42,436 nucleotides of DNA. It comes from a virus. The DNA is taken from the IMG/VR virus record IMGVR_UViG_3300023284_000379, positions 1 to 42,436 of that record. One strand, written 5' to 3'. The translations under genes and the position numbers were made by a program. The notes beneath the pieces were generated by a model that was not told the origin of the DNA, did not search any database, and saw nothing but the letters and a program-made list of their open reading frames with translations. How positions within the stretch are numbered: position 1 is the stretch's first letter; every line of letters begins with the position of its first letter. Below are positions 15,459-21,483 of the stretch, one piece after another.

Positions 15459-16072
15459 TAACTATCGACACCAGCACTCACGTTATCCCAGGGCGTCAGC
15501 TCCTTATCGTCATCAACCAACTGAAACTTCGCCGCTGCCTCGTAACCCTGCATCAGATTGATTTCCTTCTTCGCCTTCTGCTTGCAGGCCATTTTTATTT
15601 TTACTACACCTTTTGCGCTTACCGAGATTTCAGATATCAAGGCCAGGTCTTCTTTACTGATATCATCCTTGTCTCTGAAATACAGCATCATGCCATGGAT
15701 GGGAGTGTTTTCATCGTCGTCCATAAAGCCGACAATACCTTCACGAAAATTCATTATATTGCCAATGCTGGCCCTGGCTTCGCGAGAGAAACTTTCTAAT
15801 ATTTCATCCCTGGTCATGATGGCATTATTGGCTTCTTTTTCTGTTTGGGGCTTCAAAACAGATTGGATATAAGCTTTTACGGCAGGCTTTGTAATGATTT
15901 GATTGCCTGCTGCGCGACCATTTTTCGCTGGTTTCTTTTTGATCTTTTTACAGGCGGCGGTATAAAATTTCACCGCTGTTTTACCGGCAATAGACCCATT
16001 AGCACAATGCTTTTGCAACGGCGTCAGCTTTTCATAGAGTGCTTTTTGATCTTCCGTTAACTTCCTAGCCAT
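15458..16072 (-). CDS. terS: Terminase small subunit
   Basis: The 204-residue protein has a basic N-terminal DNA-binding region typical of phage small terminases: TPLQKHCANGSIAGKTAVKF, then NQIITKPAVKAYIQSVLKPQ. A long helical oligomerisation segment follows, with a C-terminal EKEINLMQGYEAAAKFQLVD-like tail. It would recognise the packaging site and load TerL. The stop overlaps the TerL start. A small zinc-ribbon gene overlaps its 5' end by 16 bases. Confidence 0.85.
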   Translation of the reverse strand: MARKLTEDQKALYEKLTPLQKHCANGSIAGKTAVKFYTAACKKIKKKPAKNGRAAGNQIITKPAVKAYIQSVLKPQTEKEANNAIMTRDEILESFSREARASIGNIMNFREGIVGFMDDDENTPIHGMMLYFRDKDDISKEDLALISEISVSAKGVVKIKMACKQKAKKEINLMQGYEAAAKFQLVDDDKELTPWDNVSAGVDS

Positions 16073-16224
16073 AACCTATCAACCGTTTGCCCTTGTTTTG
16101 GATCATTCTGATAAAACCGCTTTTGCCCGCAATGTTTGCACTGGTAATAATCGGTAAAGCCATTGGCGAATTGCCACATAAACCGATGTATTGCGCACCT
16201 GAGAGTTGACGTTTTAGATTCCAT
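16057..16224 (-). CDS. Small zinc-ribbon protein (55 aa)
   Basis: The minus-strand frame from ATG 16224 to TAA 16057-16059 encodes MESKTSTLRCAIHRFMWQFA and then a half zinc ribbon, YYQCKHCGQKRFYQ. Cys10 and His13 could complete a metal site with Cys29 and Cys32. The gene overlaps the terS start by 16 bases, a coupled arrangement, and would be the first gene of the late operon. Short Cys-x-x-Cys proteins of this type are common just before terminase genes. Function unknown. Confidence 0.65.
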   Translation of the reverse strand: MESKTSTLRCAIHRFMWQFANGFTDYYQCKHCGQKRFYQNDPKQGQTVDRLWLGS

Positions 16225-16250
16225 AGCTTAAACCTTAGCCTAATTTAAAC

Positions 16251-16278
16251 AATCTACCTGTTGCGCTCTCGACTGCAA
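16251..16278 (-). promoter_or_regulatory. Candidate late promoter upstream of terS
   Basis: On the minus strand TTGCAG (16278-16273) is followed after 16 bp by TAGATT (16256-16251), 27 bp before the small gene at 16224. It lies just after the terminator that closes the left early arm, where a new promoter would be needed. Confidence 0.35.
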
Positions 16279-16318
16279 GGCAATACTATTGTCTTGCGCA
16301 CAAAGTCGGGTCCATTCC

Positions 16319-16347
16319 AAAAGGTAACGTAGGTTTTCTACGTTACC
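16319..16347 (-). terminator. Rho-independent terminator of the left early arm
   Basis: A perfect 10-bp stem (16323-16332 with 16338-16347) encloses a five-base loop, and is followed on the minus strand by TTTT. The amber stop codon of the upstream gene (16338-16340) lies inside the 5' arm of the stem. Confidence 0.8.
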
Positions 16348-16832
16348 GGCCCGTTCCCTGATTCGATTCCAGCTTTCTGCCTTTGATCCCTTTTACTTTC
16401 GAAAACGCCCAGCCGGTCGCAAACATCATTCAGCATTGACCTTAGTTCCTGATCTTGTTCTGCATCTCGCATGCGCCTGAAGTGATTTAGGGATGTATTG
16501 AGTTCCAGCTGATTGAATCGCTTGTAGAGCGAATCTAAACAACGATTCAGCCAAGCGCCTTTGTGAGTGCATGCATTAAAACCATCCTTTCCCTCGACGA
16601 CAACTTTTACACAGAAGCCACTATCAATAAGCCAGTCACGCTCTGATTTAGAGGGGATATCCCCGTCAAACAGAGGCCCCTTACAGTACAGGGCACGTAG
16701 AGTGTCGAGGTTATTAATACTTAAAGCGGTTTCAATGATCCTTAGATTTTCTTTACGCTCCTCTGGTGTGTCCAATTTAAAATTACCGAAAACGTCTTTA
16801 TATATTGTCTTTTTAACTGGATTCGCATTCAT
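16338..16832 (-). CDS. Hypothetical protein (164 aa), last gene of left early arm
   Basis: ATG at 16832 is chosen because it follows GGAGAAAAT; the frame stays open upstream. The protein begins MNANPVKKTIYKDVFGNFKL and contains LRALYCKGPLFDGDIPSKSE followed by RDWLIDSGFCVKVVVEGKDG, suggesting a winged-helix-like segment. It ends in helices with many Arg and Glu. No family was recognised. The stop codon lies inside the terminator hairpin, so translation of the last codons could affect termination. Confidence 0.65.
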   Translation of the reverse strand: MNANPVKKTIYKDVFGNFKLDTPEERKENLRIIETALSINNLDTLRALYCKGPLFDGDIPSKSERDWLIDSGFCVKVVVEGKDGFNACTHKGAWLNRCLDSLYKRFNQLELNTSLNHFRRMRDAEQDQELRSMLNDVCDRLGVFESKRDQRQKAGIESGNGPVT

Positions 16833-16891
16833 ATTTTCTCCATATATCAATTCTTTGAGCATCCGCTATTTACATTCTGGCACGCTCGTTG

Positions 16892-17050
16892 CTACGTGCC
16901 GGCGCCTGAGCGGGTCTGATCATCCAGTCCCGCGCAATACGCCCGTACGGCCCAATCTGGCCAGCCTTTGAACTCTTGATTGAGCCACGGAATGCCAGCG
17001 TCAAGCCGACCGCGCCAATAAAAATAAGCTTTGCCGCGATTAGTTTTCAT
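16892..17050 (-). CDS. Small basic-aromatic protein (52 aa)
   Basis: The start at 17050 overlaps the end of the preceding gene (ATGAAAACTAA). The protein, MKTNRGKAYFYWRGRLDAGI followed by PWLNQEFKGWPDWAVRAYCA, is rich in Trp and Arg. The frame is open further upstream to 17113, but that part is read through the preceding gene and lacks a better start. Function unknown; a conserved small early protein is plausible. The ribosome site is weak, so translation is probably coupled. Confidence 0.5.
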   Translation of the reverse strand: MKTNRGKAYFYWRGRLDAGIPWLNQEFKGWPDWAVRAYCAGLDDQTRSGAGT

Positions 17051-17294
17051 CGGAATCATTAACCGGCGTGAAATCAACATAAAAAACCTGACCGACTTCG
17101 ATTTTTCCAACAAGGCCCGGATTCATAATCACCATTTCCAGGCATGCCGATGGGGTAAATCTGGCAAAGGTATTATCTTCGTCCGAGCCGTCATCGTCAT
17201 AGCCATCTGGCTTGCATACAGCCTGCATTGTGAGGATTTCGGCATTACCCCAAGCATCGACAGAGTTAACTTTCATTTTTGCGCGCATTAGCAT
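17040..17294 (-). CDS. Hypothetical acidic protein (84 aa)
   Basis: ATG at 17294 follows AGGAGAAAATT, a strong ribosome site. The protein starts MLMRAKMKVNSVDAWGNAEI, has an acidic loop GYDDDGSDEDNT, and ends GQVFYVDFTPVNDSDEN. The fold looks like a small beta-barrel. Similar short proteins occur in other phages next to small WW-containing proteins, but none has a function known to me. It overlaps the next gene by 11 bases. Confidence 0.6.
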   Translation of the reverse strand: MLMRAKMKVNSVDAWGNAEILTMQAVCKPDGYDDDGSDEDNTFARFTPSACLEMVIMNPGLVGKIEVGQVFYVDFTPVNDSDEN

Positions 17295-17350
17295 AATTTT
17301 CTCCTATGTTGCCCATGGGGGCCGCTCATGCAGACGCGGCCATAGCAATA

Positions 17351-17530
17351 CTAGACAGCTGATATTGCGGATTCCGTCCACCAATTTTCAACCATGCGAC
17401 CGTCACCAGCCTTGTATCGGATCAAGTATTGATTCTGAGAATATGTATATTCTCCCCGACCAATTATCTCACCTTGCTCCTCGCTCTCGTTTAGTTTTAC
17501 TCTGGATTCAAGATCATATTTAAAACTCAT
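17351..17530 (-). CDS. Conserved small phage protein (59 aa, EYTYSQNQYLIRY type)
   Basis: The minus-strand frame from ATG 17530 to TAG 17351-17353 encodes 59 residues: MSFKYDLESRVKLNESEEQG, then EIIGRGEYTYSQNQYLIRYK and GDGRMVENWWTESAISAV. This pattern (valid-charge strand, IGRAEY, ENxYLVRY, DGRxVExWW) recurs in many phage and prophage genomes as a small SH3-like barrel of unknown function. The start overlaps the previous gene by an ATGA junction, which confirms the frame. Confidence 0.75.
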   Translation of the reverse strand: MSFKYDLESRVKLNESEEQGEIIGRGEYTYSQNQYLIRYKAGDGRMVENWWTESAISAV

Positions 17531-17736
17531 TTGCTTTTCCTCACGCCGTCTAAGGTGGCGCTGTCCTGTAAATTATTTTTGATGCGTCGAGCATGCGAAG
17601 TGAGTAAATTATAGACTTCGTAAGGCTCAAGGATCTTTTGGAGTTGCGATAGTGCAAGCTCAAATTCTGATCGAGTACCGGATTCGATGGCCGGTTTAGG
17701 GAATTGTGTCCGTTTTGGAAAGTAGTAAACGTTCAT
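17527..17736 (-). CDS. Hypothetical protein (69 aa)
   Basis: ATG at 17736 is preferred because AGGA lies eight bases upstream; the ATG at 17745 overlaps that site. The protein starts MNVYYFPKRTQFPKPAIESG and has a C-terminal helix (FELALSQLQKILEPYEVYNL) ending in basic residues. The stop overlaps the next ATG. Function unknown. Confidence 0.6.
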   Translation of the reverse strand: MNVYYFPKRTQFPKPAIESGTRSEFELALSQLQKILEPYEVYNLLTSHARRIKNNLQDSATLDGVRKSK

Positions 17737-17790
17737 GTAAGCCATCCTAAGAGCGTTTCAGCCCTTGCCGGTTGGCAGATTAGCTGTTAG

Positions 17791-18033
17791 CTATTGTAAA
17801 TTGTCTCTGTGCCGGTTTACGGCCTGTATTAGCTGTATTTCGGCTTCCGTCTTGCCGTTATCAATGAGATTTACCGATTTTCCGTGGTTAGCGCCCAAAA
17901 TATCAACAAAATTGGACAGTTTTCGAAACCTAGTAGCCCATTTCGGTTTACCAAACTTTGCGAGCAAGTGCGAAGTCCCGTACAACAAAGTTCCCAGCGT
18001 CGATAATCCCAAATAAATTTCTATTGGCGTCAT
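17791..18033 (-). CDS. Small membrane protein (80 aa), possible lysis-related
   Basis: Residues 2-24 (TPIEIYLGLSTLGTLLYGTS) form one hydrophobic segment without positive charges. A basic stretch KFGKPKWATRFRKL follows, then a polar C-terminal helix. Its ATG overlaps the stop of the other membrane protein at 18030-18356, so the pair is co-translated. Adjacent single-span membrane proteins in phages are often a holin with an antiholin or spanins, but the endolysin here is encoded 5 kb away. The lysis role is a guess. Confidence 0.55.
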   Translation of the reverse strand: MTPIEIYLGLSTLGTLLYGTSHLLAKFGKPKWATRFRKLSNFVDILGANHGKSVNLIDNGKTEAEIQLIQAVNRHRDNLQ

Positions 18034-18356
18034 AGCTTGTCTTGCCTCGTCAAAATTAATTCAAGAAGTTTTTGCATTGAGCGATTATGTTCCTTTGTCG
18101 TTTCGGTCAAGGCGTCAGTCAATCGATCAAGTCTATCGCAGAGCCTTCCCAGCCATTCTGATTTAGACTCATCCTTGGTCTGTATTTCTTCCCTGATCAA
18201 AGCGGCCACCTCGTTAAGTTGCTCCGTGCTGACAGCGCTGCGTAATCTCTCATCAAAAATATCCATACGATTTAGATTGCGCTTTTGAAAAAACGCTATG
18301 ACGCCAAACAGTGCGGTTAGTGCCAGTCCGGCCAGCCATTTCAAAACTTCATCCAT
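18030..18356 (-). CDS. Membrane-anchored coiled-coil protein (108 aa), holin/spanin candidate
   Basis: The protein has one N-terminal transmembrane segment (VLKWLAGLALTALFGVIAFF) followed by a basic junction QKRNLNR. About 75 residues of charged coiled coil follow (SEWLGRLCDRLDRLTDALTE, ending LLELILTRQDKL). This is the architecture of inner-membrane spanins and of some phage anchor proteins. ATG at 18356 is preferred over the GTG at 18368. It overlaps the next membrane gene by four bases. It is transcribed with the replication gene, so an early membrane role is also possible. Confidence 0.55.
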   Translation of the reverse strand: MDEVLKWLAGLALTALFGVIAFFQKRNLNRMDIFDERLRSAVSTEQLNEVAALIREEIQTKDESKSEWLGRLCDRLDRLTDALTETTKEHNRSMQKLLELILTRQDKL

Positions 18357-18399
18357 CCCCAGCCCCACCCGTAAAGATTTCCCCTGGCGGAATCATAAC

Positions 18400-19242
18400 C
18401 TATTCGGTTAAAGGTGCAAAATTGTAAATCAATTCCTGGATCATGGATTCGAAGCCTGATTTAAAATCATTATTGCATTGCTCGTTAATTGTTTTAGTGC
18501 AAATTTCTCCAAGGGTCGGTTGCTTTAAATTTGTTCGGTTTGCGTCTTCGACTTCACCGCGAATTATTTCCATCACAATGTGCATAGGGCAATTAGCGTC
18601 CAACAAAGTCATTACGGCCAGAGACTCATGTCGTGTAAATTCTACGTCGTGGGCAAGGGGTTCGCCATCCGGTCCTAGCTCGTAGCCAGCGGCCTCTAAC
18701 CAGCAATTAAAAACGGCAAACGAGTCATCCCAAAAGTCTTTTTTTAGCAATTCTTCTTTTTGTAAATTTTTTAGAATATGGTTACTGGTTACTGGTTCTT
18801 GGTTACTGGTTACTGGTTTAGGTGACGATTCGTGCACGGTGTGTTCACGCTTCGTGGTATTTTTAGCACGACTCGTGCTTTTTTTACTACGCTTCGTGCC
18901 GGTTCGTGCACGACCCGCCACGCTTCGTTTCTTTTTTTCCCTGTTTGTAGCAGTGACAGAATTAGCCATGCAGACGCCTTTGTAACGCTGTAAATCTTCG
19001 AAAATATGTTGCTGGACATAGACGCCATTCACACACTTGAAGAACTTGCCTAGCACGAATTGAAGGGCCTCAATTTCGGCTTCTGTGCTCGCCCAAGTCC
19101 AGTCAATTGCCTCGTTCATGGTCGGGAATTTTTCACGGTCATAGCACGAATCAATTAGAACGTTGTAAACCCCATGCTGAAGCAAAGAGAGCTTCCCGGC
19201 CTTGCGGTTATAATCACCAATATTTTTCTTGTACCAGTGCAT
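18400..19242 (-). CDS. DUF1376-type replication protein
   Basis: Residues 1-90 match the DUF1376 pattern of phage replication proteins: MHWYKKNIGDYNRKAGKLSL, then LLQHGVYNVLIDSCYDREKF, and a later VQQHIFEDLQRYKGVC-like segment. Residues ~100-150 are a low-complexity Lys/Arg/Thr/Ser linker encoded by DNA repeats. The C-terminal domain (~150-280) is helical. Such proteins take the place of lambda O in phage replication modules and often carry the origin in their gene. ATG at 19242 follows GGGG. It is the second gene of the left early arm. Confidence 0.75.
   Translation of the reverse strand: MHWYKKNIGDYNRKAGKLSLLQHGVYNVLIDSCYDREKFPTMNEAIDWTWASTEAEIEALQFVLGKFFKCVNGVYVQQHIFEDLQRYKGVCMANSVTATNREKKKRSVAGRARTGTKRSKKSTSRAKNTTKREHTVHESSPKPVTSNQEPVTSNHILKNLQKEELLKKDFWDDSFAVFNCWLEAAGYELGPDGEPLAHDVEFTRHESLAVMTLLDANCPMHIVMEIIRGEVEDANRTNLKQPTLGEICTKTINEQCNNDFKSGFESMIQELIYNFAPLTE
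18732..18930. other. Origin-like region: AT-rich stretch, 7-bp repeats and phased iterons
   Basis: Three parts lie side by side inside the replication gene. An AT-rich stretch spans 18732-18779. Six tandem 7-bp units (GGTTACT and variants) span 18780-18821. Six copies of TTCGTG-like sites start at 18829, 18851, 18872, 18893, 18903 and 18924, spaced 22, 21, 21, 10 and 21 bp. The 10-mer ACGCTTCGTG/T recurs at 18847, 18889 and 18920. This matches the lambda-type layout of iterons next to an AT-rich unwinding element. Confidence 0.6.
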
Positions 19243-19257
19243 AAACACCCCAGCAAT

Positions 19258-19446
19258 CTAGCTTGTGATTGATGTAGATTTGAGCAACTTTTTAGCCTCA
19301 ACTTTCTCCTGTAGCAGCGAGCGTAAAACAGTCGAATAACCGGCGCCAGTTCGCAATCGCTCATTTTCTACCCACTCCATTTGTTCCGCGGTTGGCCTTG
19401 TTGGTGGGAACATTCGCTTAGCCATTATTGGTTTATTTGATTGCAT
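19258..19446 (-). CDS. Small possible ribbon-helix-helix DNA-binding protein (62 aa)
   Basis: The ATG follows GAGG with a five-base spacer. A basic start (MQSNKPIMAKRMFPPTRPTA) leads into two predicted helices (EQMEWVENERLRTG and YSTVLRSLLQEKVEAKK). The strand-helix-helix length and composition resemble CopG/Arc-type dimeric repressors, although the beta-strand pattern is weak. It is the first gene of the left early arm, directly next to the divergent promoters, where phages usually place an early regulator. Function inferred from position. Confidence 0.5.
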   Translation of the reverse strand: MQSNKPIMAKRMFPPTRPTAEQMEWVENERLRTGAGYSTVLRSLLQEKVEAKKLLKSTSITS

Positions 19447-19484
19447 TTTAACCTCTACATTAGTTACAAGTAATATTTTTAGTA

Positions 19485-19512
19485 GTTATAGCAAATAAAA
19501 TTTAATTAACAA
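19485..19512 (-). promoter_or_regulatory. Left early promoter
   Basis: On the minus strand TTGTTA (19512-19507) is followed after 16 bp by TATAAC (19490-19485), about 40 bp before the ATG at 19446. Confidence 0.5.
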
Positions 19513-19519
19513 AACATTA

Positions 19520-19548
19520 TTGACAATTTAATTTTTTGTTAATATATT
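19520..19548 (+). promoter_or_regulatory. Right early promoter (near-consensus sigma70)
   Basis: TTGACA (19520-19525) is followed after exactly 17 bp of AT-rich spacer by TATATT (19543-19548). It is the best sigma70 match in the window and drives the right early arm beginning at 19610. Its -35 box lies 8 bp from the -35 box of the divergent left promoter. Confidence 0.8.
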
Positions 19549-19565
19549 TACGGTAACTTTATTGA

Positions 19566-19587
19566 TGCGCACGAATGCGCTATAGCG
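19566..19587. promoter_or_regulatory. Candidate operator just downstream of the right early promoter
   Basis: Two TGCGC half-sites (19566-19570 and 19576-19580) are spaced 10 bp apart and overlap a perfect 10-bp palindrome CGCTATAGCG at 19578-19587. The site would lie in the first 35 bases of the transcript. TGCGC pairs at 10-bp spacing recur at 26916 and, partly, at 24104. Confidence 0.45.
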
Positions 19588-19609
19588 ATGAACTGACACC
19601 GGAGAGAAT

Positions 19610-20161
19610 ATGGAAGCAATAACAATTGAAGCATCGTTTGTACGCGCAGCGTCAGCCTGCAGGGCTCGATCGGATGTACGGACCTATCTTAACGGCATAT
19701 TCCTTGATAGCGACGGGGCGATCGTTGGAACCAACGGCCACGTTTTATTTGTTACTAAAGGAGATCATAAGCCACCAAAAAATGGCGTAATAATCGACCT
19801 TAAGGGCAAGATACCAGCCAAAGCAACCCGTATAGACCTAATGCCTTTAAGCGATGGAGTGTACGGCTTGGCTAAGTGCTACTCTGAGAATTTGCACAAA
19901 TCGGCGAACAAGCTTATTCCGTTTGAAATTATAGAGGGCAACTACGCTGACTACAAAATAGCAATGCCGGATGGGCCACCACAGGAGGCTAGTGAAATCG
20001 GTTTTAATCCTAAATACTTCTCCCTGGCTGAAAAAGTCTTTGGTGCAAATGGCTGCCGGATGACATTCAGGGGGAAAAATTCTGCTGTCGTTTTACGGCC
20101 GGCCAAAAAGGATAACTGGCCGGCGGATACACTGATGTTGATTATGCCTGTGAAGCTTTAG
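19610..20161 (+). CDS. Short DNA polymerase III beta-clamp-like protein
   Basis: The N-terminal part of this 183-residue protein has the sliding-clamp pattern RTYLNGIFLDSDGAIVGTNG followed by HVLFV: conserved strands and a T-N/D-G-H turn as in DnaN. A later FNPKYFSLAEKVF and a terminal TLMLIMPVKL match the strand ending clamp domains. It is half the length of DnaN (about 366 residues), so it would need a different oligomer to close a ring, or act as a decoy. ATG follows GGAGAG. It is the first gene of the right early arm. Confidence 0.7.
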   Translation: MEAITIEASFVRAASACRARSDVRTYLNGIFLDSDGAIVGTNGHVLFVTKGDHKPPKNGVIIDLKGKIPAKATRIDLMPLSDGVYGLAKCYSENLHKSANKLIPFEIIEGNYADYKIAMPDGPPQEASEIGFNPKYFSLAEKVFGANGCRMTFRGKNSAVVLRPAKKDNWPADTLMLIMPVKL

Positions 20162-20167
20162 AATTAA

Positions 20168-20422
20168 ATGCGAACTGAAAAATGGCCAAGGGAATACGCG
20201 GCCGAAGCGAGAGCCCTGGCCACTCATCAAGAGCGTAAGCAATACGTCGAATCGGTAGTTCCCGAAAAGTTTAGGGATATCGTCATAACATATTTGAAAA
20301 TCAATTTAATGTGGGACCGGCACAATGCAAGAATCAAGCAACAAAAAGCCAAGAAAAAACCCGTTCGCAAAGTGTCGAGAGCACGCCAAGGAAGCCGTGG
20401 AAAATCGCGCTGGCATATGTAG
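20168..20422 (+). CDS. Conserved small phage protein (84 aa)
   Basis: The protein begins MRTEKWPREYAAEARALATH, then QERKQYVESVVPEKFRDIVI. This matches a recurring small phage family with core WPREYA..I.AL..REER...L..VPE..R..V, of unknown function. The tail is strongly basic (KKKPVRKVSRARQGSRGKSR) and may bind nucleic acid. It starts six bases after the clamp-like gene and its last 98 bases overlap the RMF-like gene in another frame. Confidence 0.65.
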   Translation: MRTEKWPREYAAEARALATHQERKQYVESVVPEKFRDIVITYLKINLMWDRHNARIKQQKAKKKPVRKVSRARQGSRGKSRWHM

Positions 20423-20510
20423 TTGCCCTTACAGAAATTCACCATATCGGGCGGTATGGATAAAGGCTTTCAGCTTCTACTCACAACAAGACTGGATAGG
20501 ATTTACATAA
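20325..20510 (+). CDS. rmf-like: Ribosome modulation factor-like protein (61 aa)
   Basis: The C-terminal 45 residues follow the RMF pattern: NPFAKCREHAKEAVENRAG, then CSCPYRNSPYRAVWIKAFSF. E. coli RMF (55 aa) has a helix with A/G repeats, a CPYQ motif and an R..W..GW end; here CPY and R..W are kept. RMF pairs 70S ribosomes into inactive dimers. The gene overlaps the basic tail of the previous gene by 98 bases and has a weak ribosome site, so the exact start is uncertain. The stop is followed by intergenic element copy D. Confidence 0.5.
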   Translation: MQESSNKKPRKNPFAKCREHAKEAVENRAGICSCPYRNSPYRAVWIKAFSFYSQQDWIGFT

Positions 20511-20520
20511 GCGTACATTG
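20505..20520 (+). promoter_or_regulatory. Recurring intergenic element, copy D
   Basis: ACATAAGCGTACATTG overlaps the stop of the RMF-like gene and lies 17 bp before the ATG at 20537. Confidence 0.5.
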
Positions 20521-20536
20521 AATGGTAGAGGAAATA

Positions 20537-20953
20537 ATGAGCGAAACAATATTTTATAAGAAGCGTTTAGAGGCCGATGAAAGCGGTTTAATTGTAATTA
20601 CTGACCGATACATGTCAATCCATGAAACACCTTGCTTTCATTATTGTATTCCCGAGCATTTAAAACGCTGGCCTCAAATCAGCAAAAAAAAGGACGAAAC
20701 TGAGCTGCAATGGGCCAGGCGTAGCAAAATTTTGAAACGCATTCATAAGGGGTCAAGCCGTATAGCGTTTCCAACAGAAGACGAAGCTTTGCAGAATTTG
20801 AAATTCTTAAAAATGCGTCAAATCACTCACCTGGAAAGACAAATTGCATTTAATAAATACTTTTTGGATGCCGGAGAACTTGAAAAAGTAGGCCGCTATT
20901 CTGTCGTTCCTGAATCCAGAGACCTTGTTCATGAGCACTTGTGCTTTGATTAA
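20537..20953 (+). CDS. Hypothetical protein (138 aa)
   Basis: ATG at 20537 is preferred because AGAGGA precedes it by six bases; an in-frame ATG at 20522 has no ribosome site. The protein starts MSETIFYKKRLEADESGLIV and contains ETPCFHYCIPEHLKRWPQIS, with a possible Cys-His-Cys metal site. The second half is helical and basic (SRIAFPTEDEALQNLKFLKM). Family unknown. It is flanked by intergenic element copies D and E. Confidence 0.65.
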   Translation: MSETIFYKKRLEADESGLIVITDRYMSIHETPCFHYCIPEHLKRWPQISKKKDETELQWARRSKILKRIHKGSSRIAFPTEDEALQNLKFLKMRQITHLERQIAFNKYFLDAGELEKVGRYSVVPESRDLVHEHLCFD

Positions 20954-20957
20954 TTGG

Positions 20958-20973
20958 CGAATAGCGTACATTT
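20958..20973 (+). promoter_or_regulatory. Recurring intergenic element, copy E
   Basis: GCGAATAGCGTACATT starts five bases after a stop codon and leads into the AGGA ribosome site of the ATG at 20986. Confidence 0.6.
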
Positions 20974-20985
20974 CAGGAATTTGGC

Positions 20986-21174
20986 ATGAGCGGAAAATAC
21001 CCCAGAATAGAACGAGTGAATAAGCGGCATAGGAATACTTGCGCTCGCTGTAAATGCGGAAAATTAGCCAAGTTCAAGTCAGAAATACAGCTTAACTATA
21101 TGCGTGGCGATGACTTGGTTTTTTGGGCTTGTGACGCGCACAAGAAGGACTTTGAATTTTTAATGGCTGAATAG
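20986..21174 (+). CDS. Small zinc-ribbon protein (62 aa)
   Basis: The protein has a Cys-x2-Cys-x-Cys cluster (TCARCKCGKLAKF) and a later CDAHKKDFEF with Cys and His, which together form a probable zinc site. The N-terminus is basic (MSGKYPRIERVNKRHRNT). It is one of several small zinc-binding proteins in the right early arm. ATG follows AGGA. Function unknown; such proteins may bind nucleic acid or host proteins. Confidence 0.65.
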   Translation: MSGKYPRIERVNKRHRNTCARCKCGKLAKFKSEIQLNYMRGDDLVFWACDAHKKDFEFLMAE

Positions 21175-21191
21175 CAAAAACTGGATTACAC

Positions 21192-21371
21192 GTGGCATTA
21201 GCAGTAGAAGTTGACGAGCTTGACCCTGAATACAATCACTTCAAGAATATTGTCGATACGGCATATAGGATTAAACATAAGCAATCAAAACAGCGCAAAA
21301 CCGATGCATCTGAAAATAGTAGACAGATTGAACCTGCGCGAGCAGGAAGCTCCAAGCGCAGCCGAGAATGA
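21192..21371 (+). CDS. Hypothetical charged protein (59 aa, GTG start)
   Basis: The GTG frame encodes MALAVEVDELDPEYNHFKNI and continues VDTAYRIKHKQSKQRKTDAS to a TGA at 21369-21371. The acid-rich start and helix (DPEYNHFKNIVDTAYRIK) look protein-like, unlike the other frame over the same bases. It fills the gap between the zinc-ribbon gene and the next coiled coil. There is no clear ribosome site, so confidence is limited. Confidence 0.4.
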   Translation: MALAVEVDELDPEYNHFKNIVDTAYRIKHKQSKQRKTDASENSRQIEPARAGSSKRSRE

Positions 21372-21483
21372 AGATGAAAACTTCAAAGAACTCTGTGACG
21401 AAATCAGAGGGATGCAAGTTGAAATAAACCATCTTCGCAGTGAAAACGCGATTCTTAGGGCTGGCATGAATCATGGCAATTAA
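21304..21483 (+). CDS. Small coiled-coil protein (59 aa)
   Basis: From the internal ATG at 21304 the frame reads MHLKIVDRLNLREQEAPSAA, then ENFKELCDEIRGMQVEINHL and RSENAILRAG. The second half is an amphipathic helix similar in style to the coiled-coil protein at 2868. The frame is open upstream to 21211, but that part looks like a shadow of the GTG gene. It overlaps the next gene by 11 bases. Start uncertain. Confidence 0.5.
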   Translation: MHLKIVDRLNLREQEAPSAAENEDENFKELCDEIRGMQVEINHLRSENAILRAGMNHGN

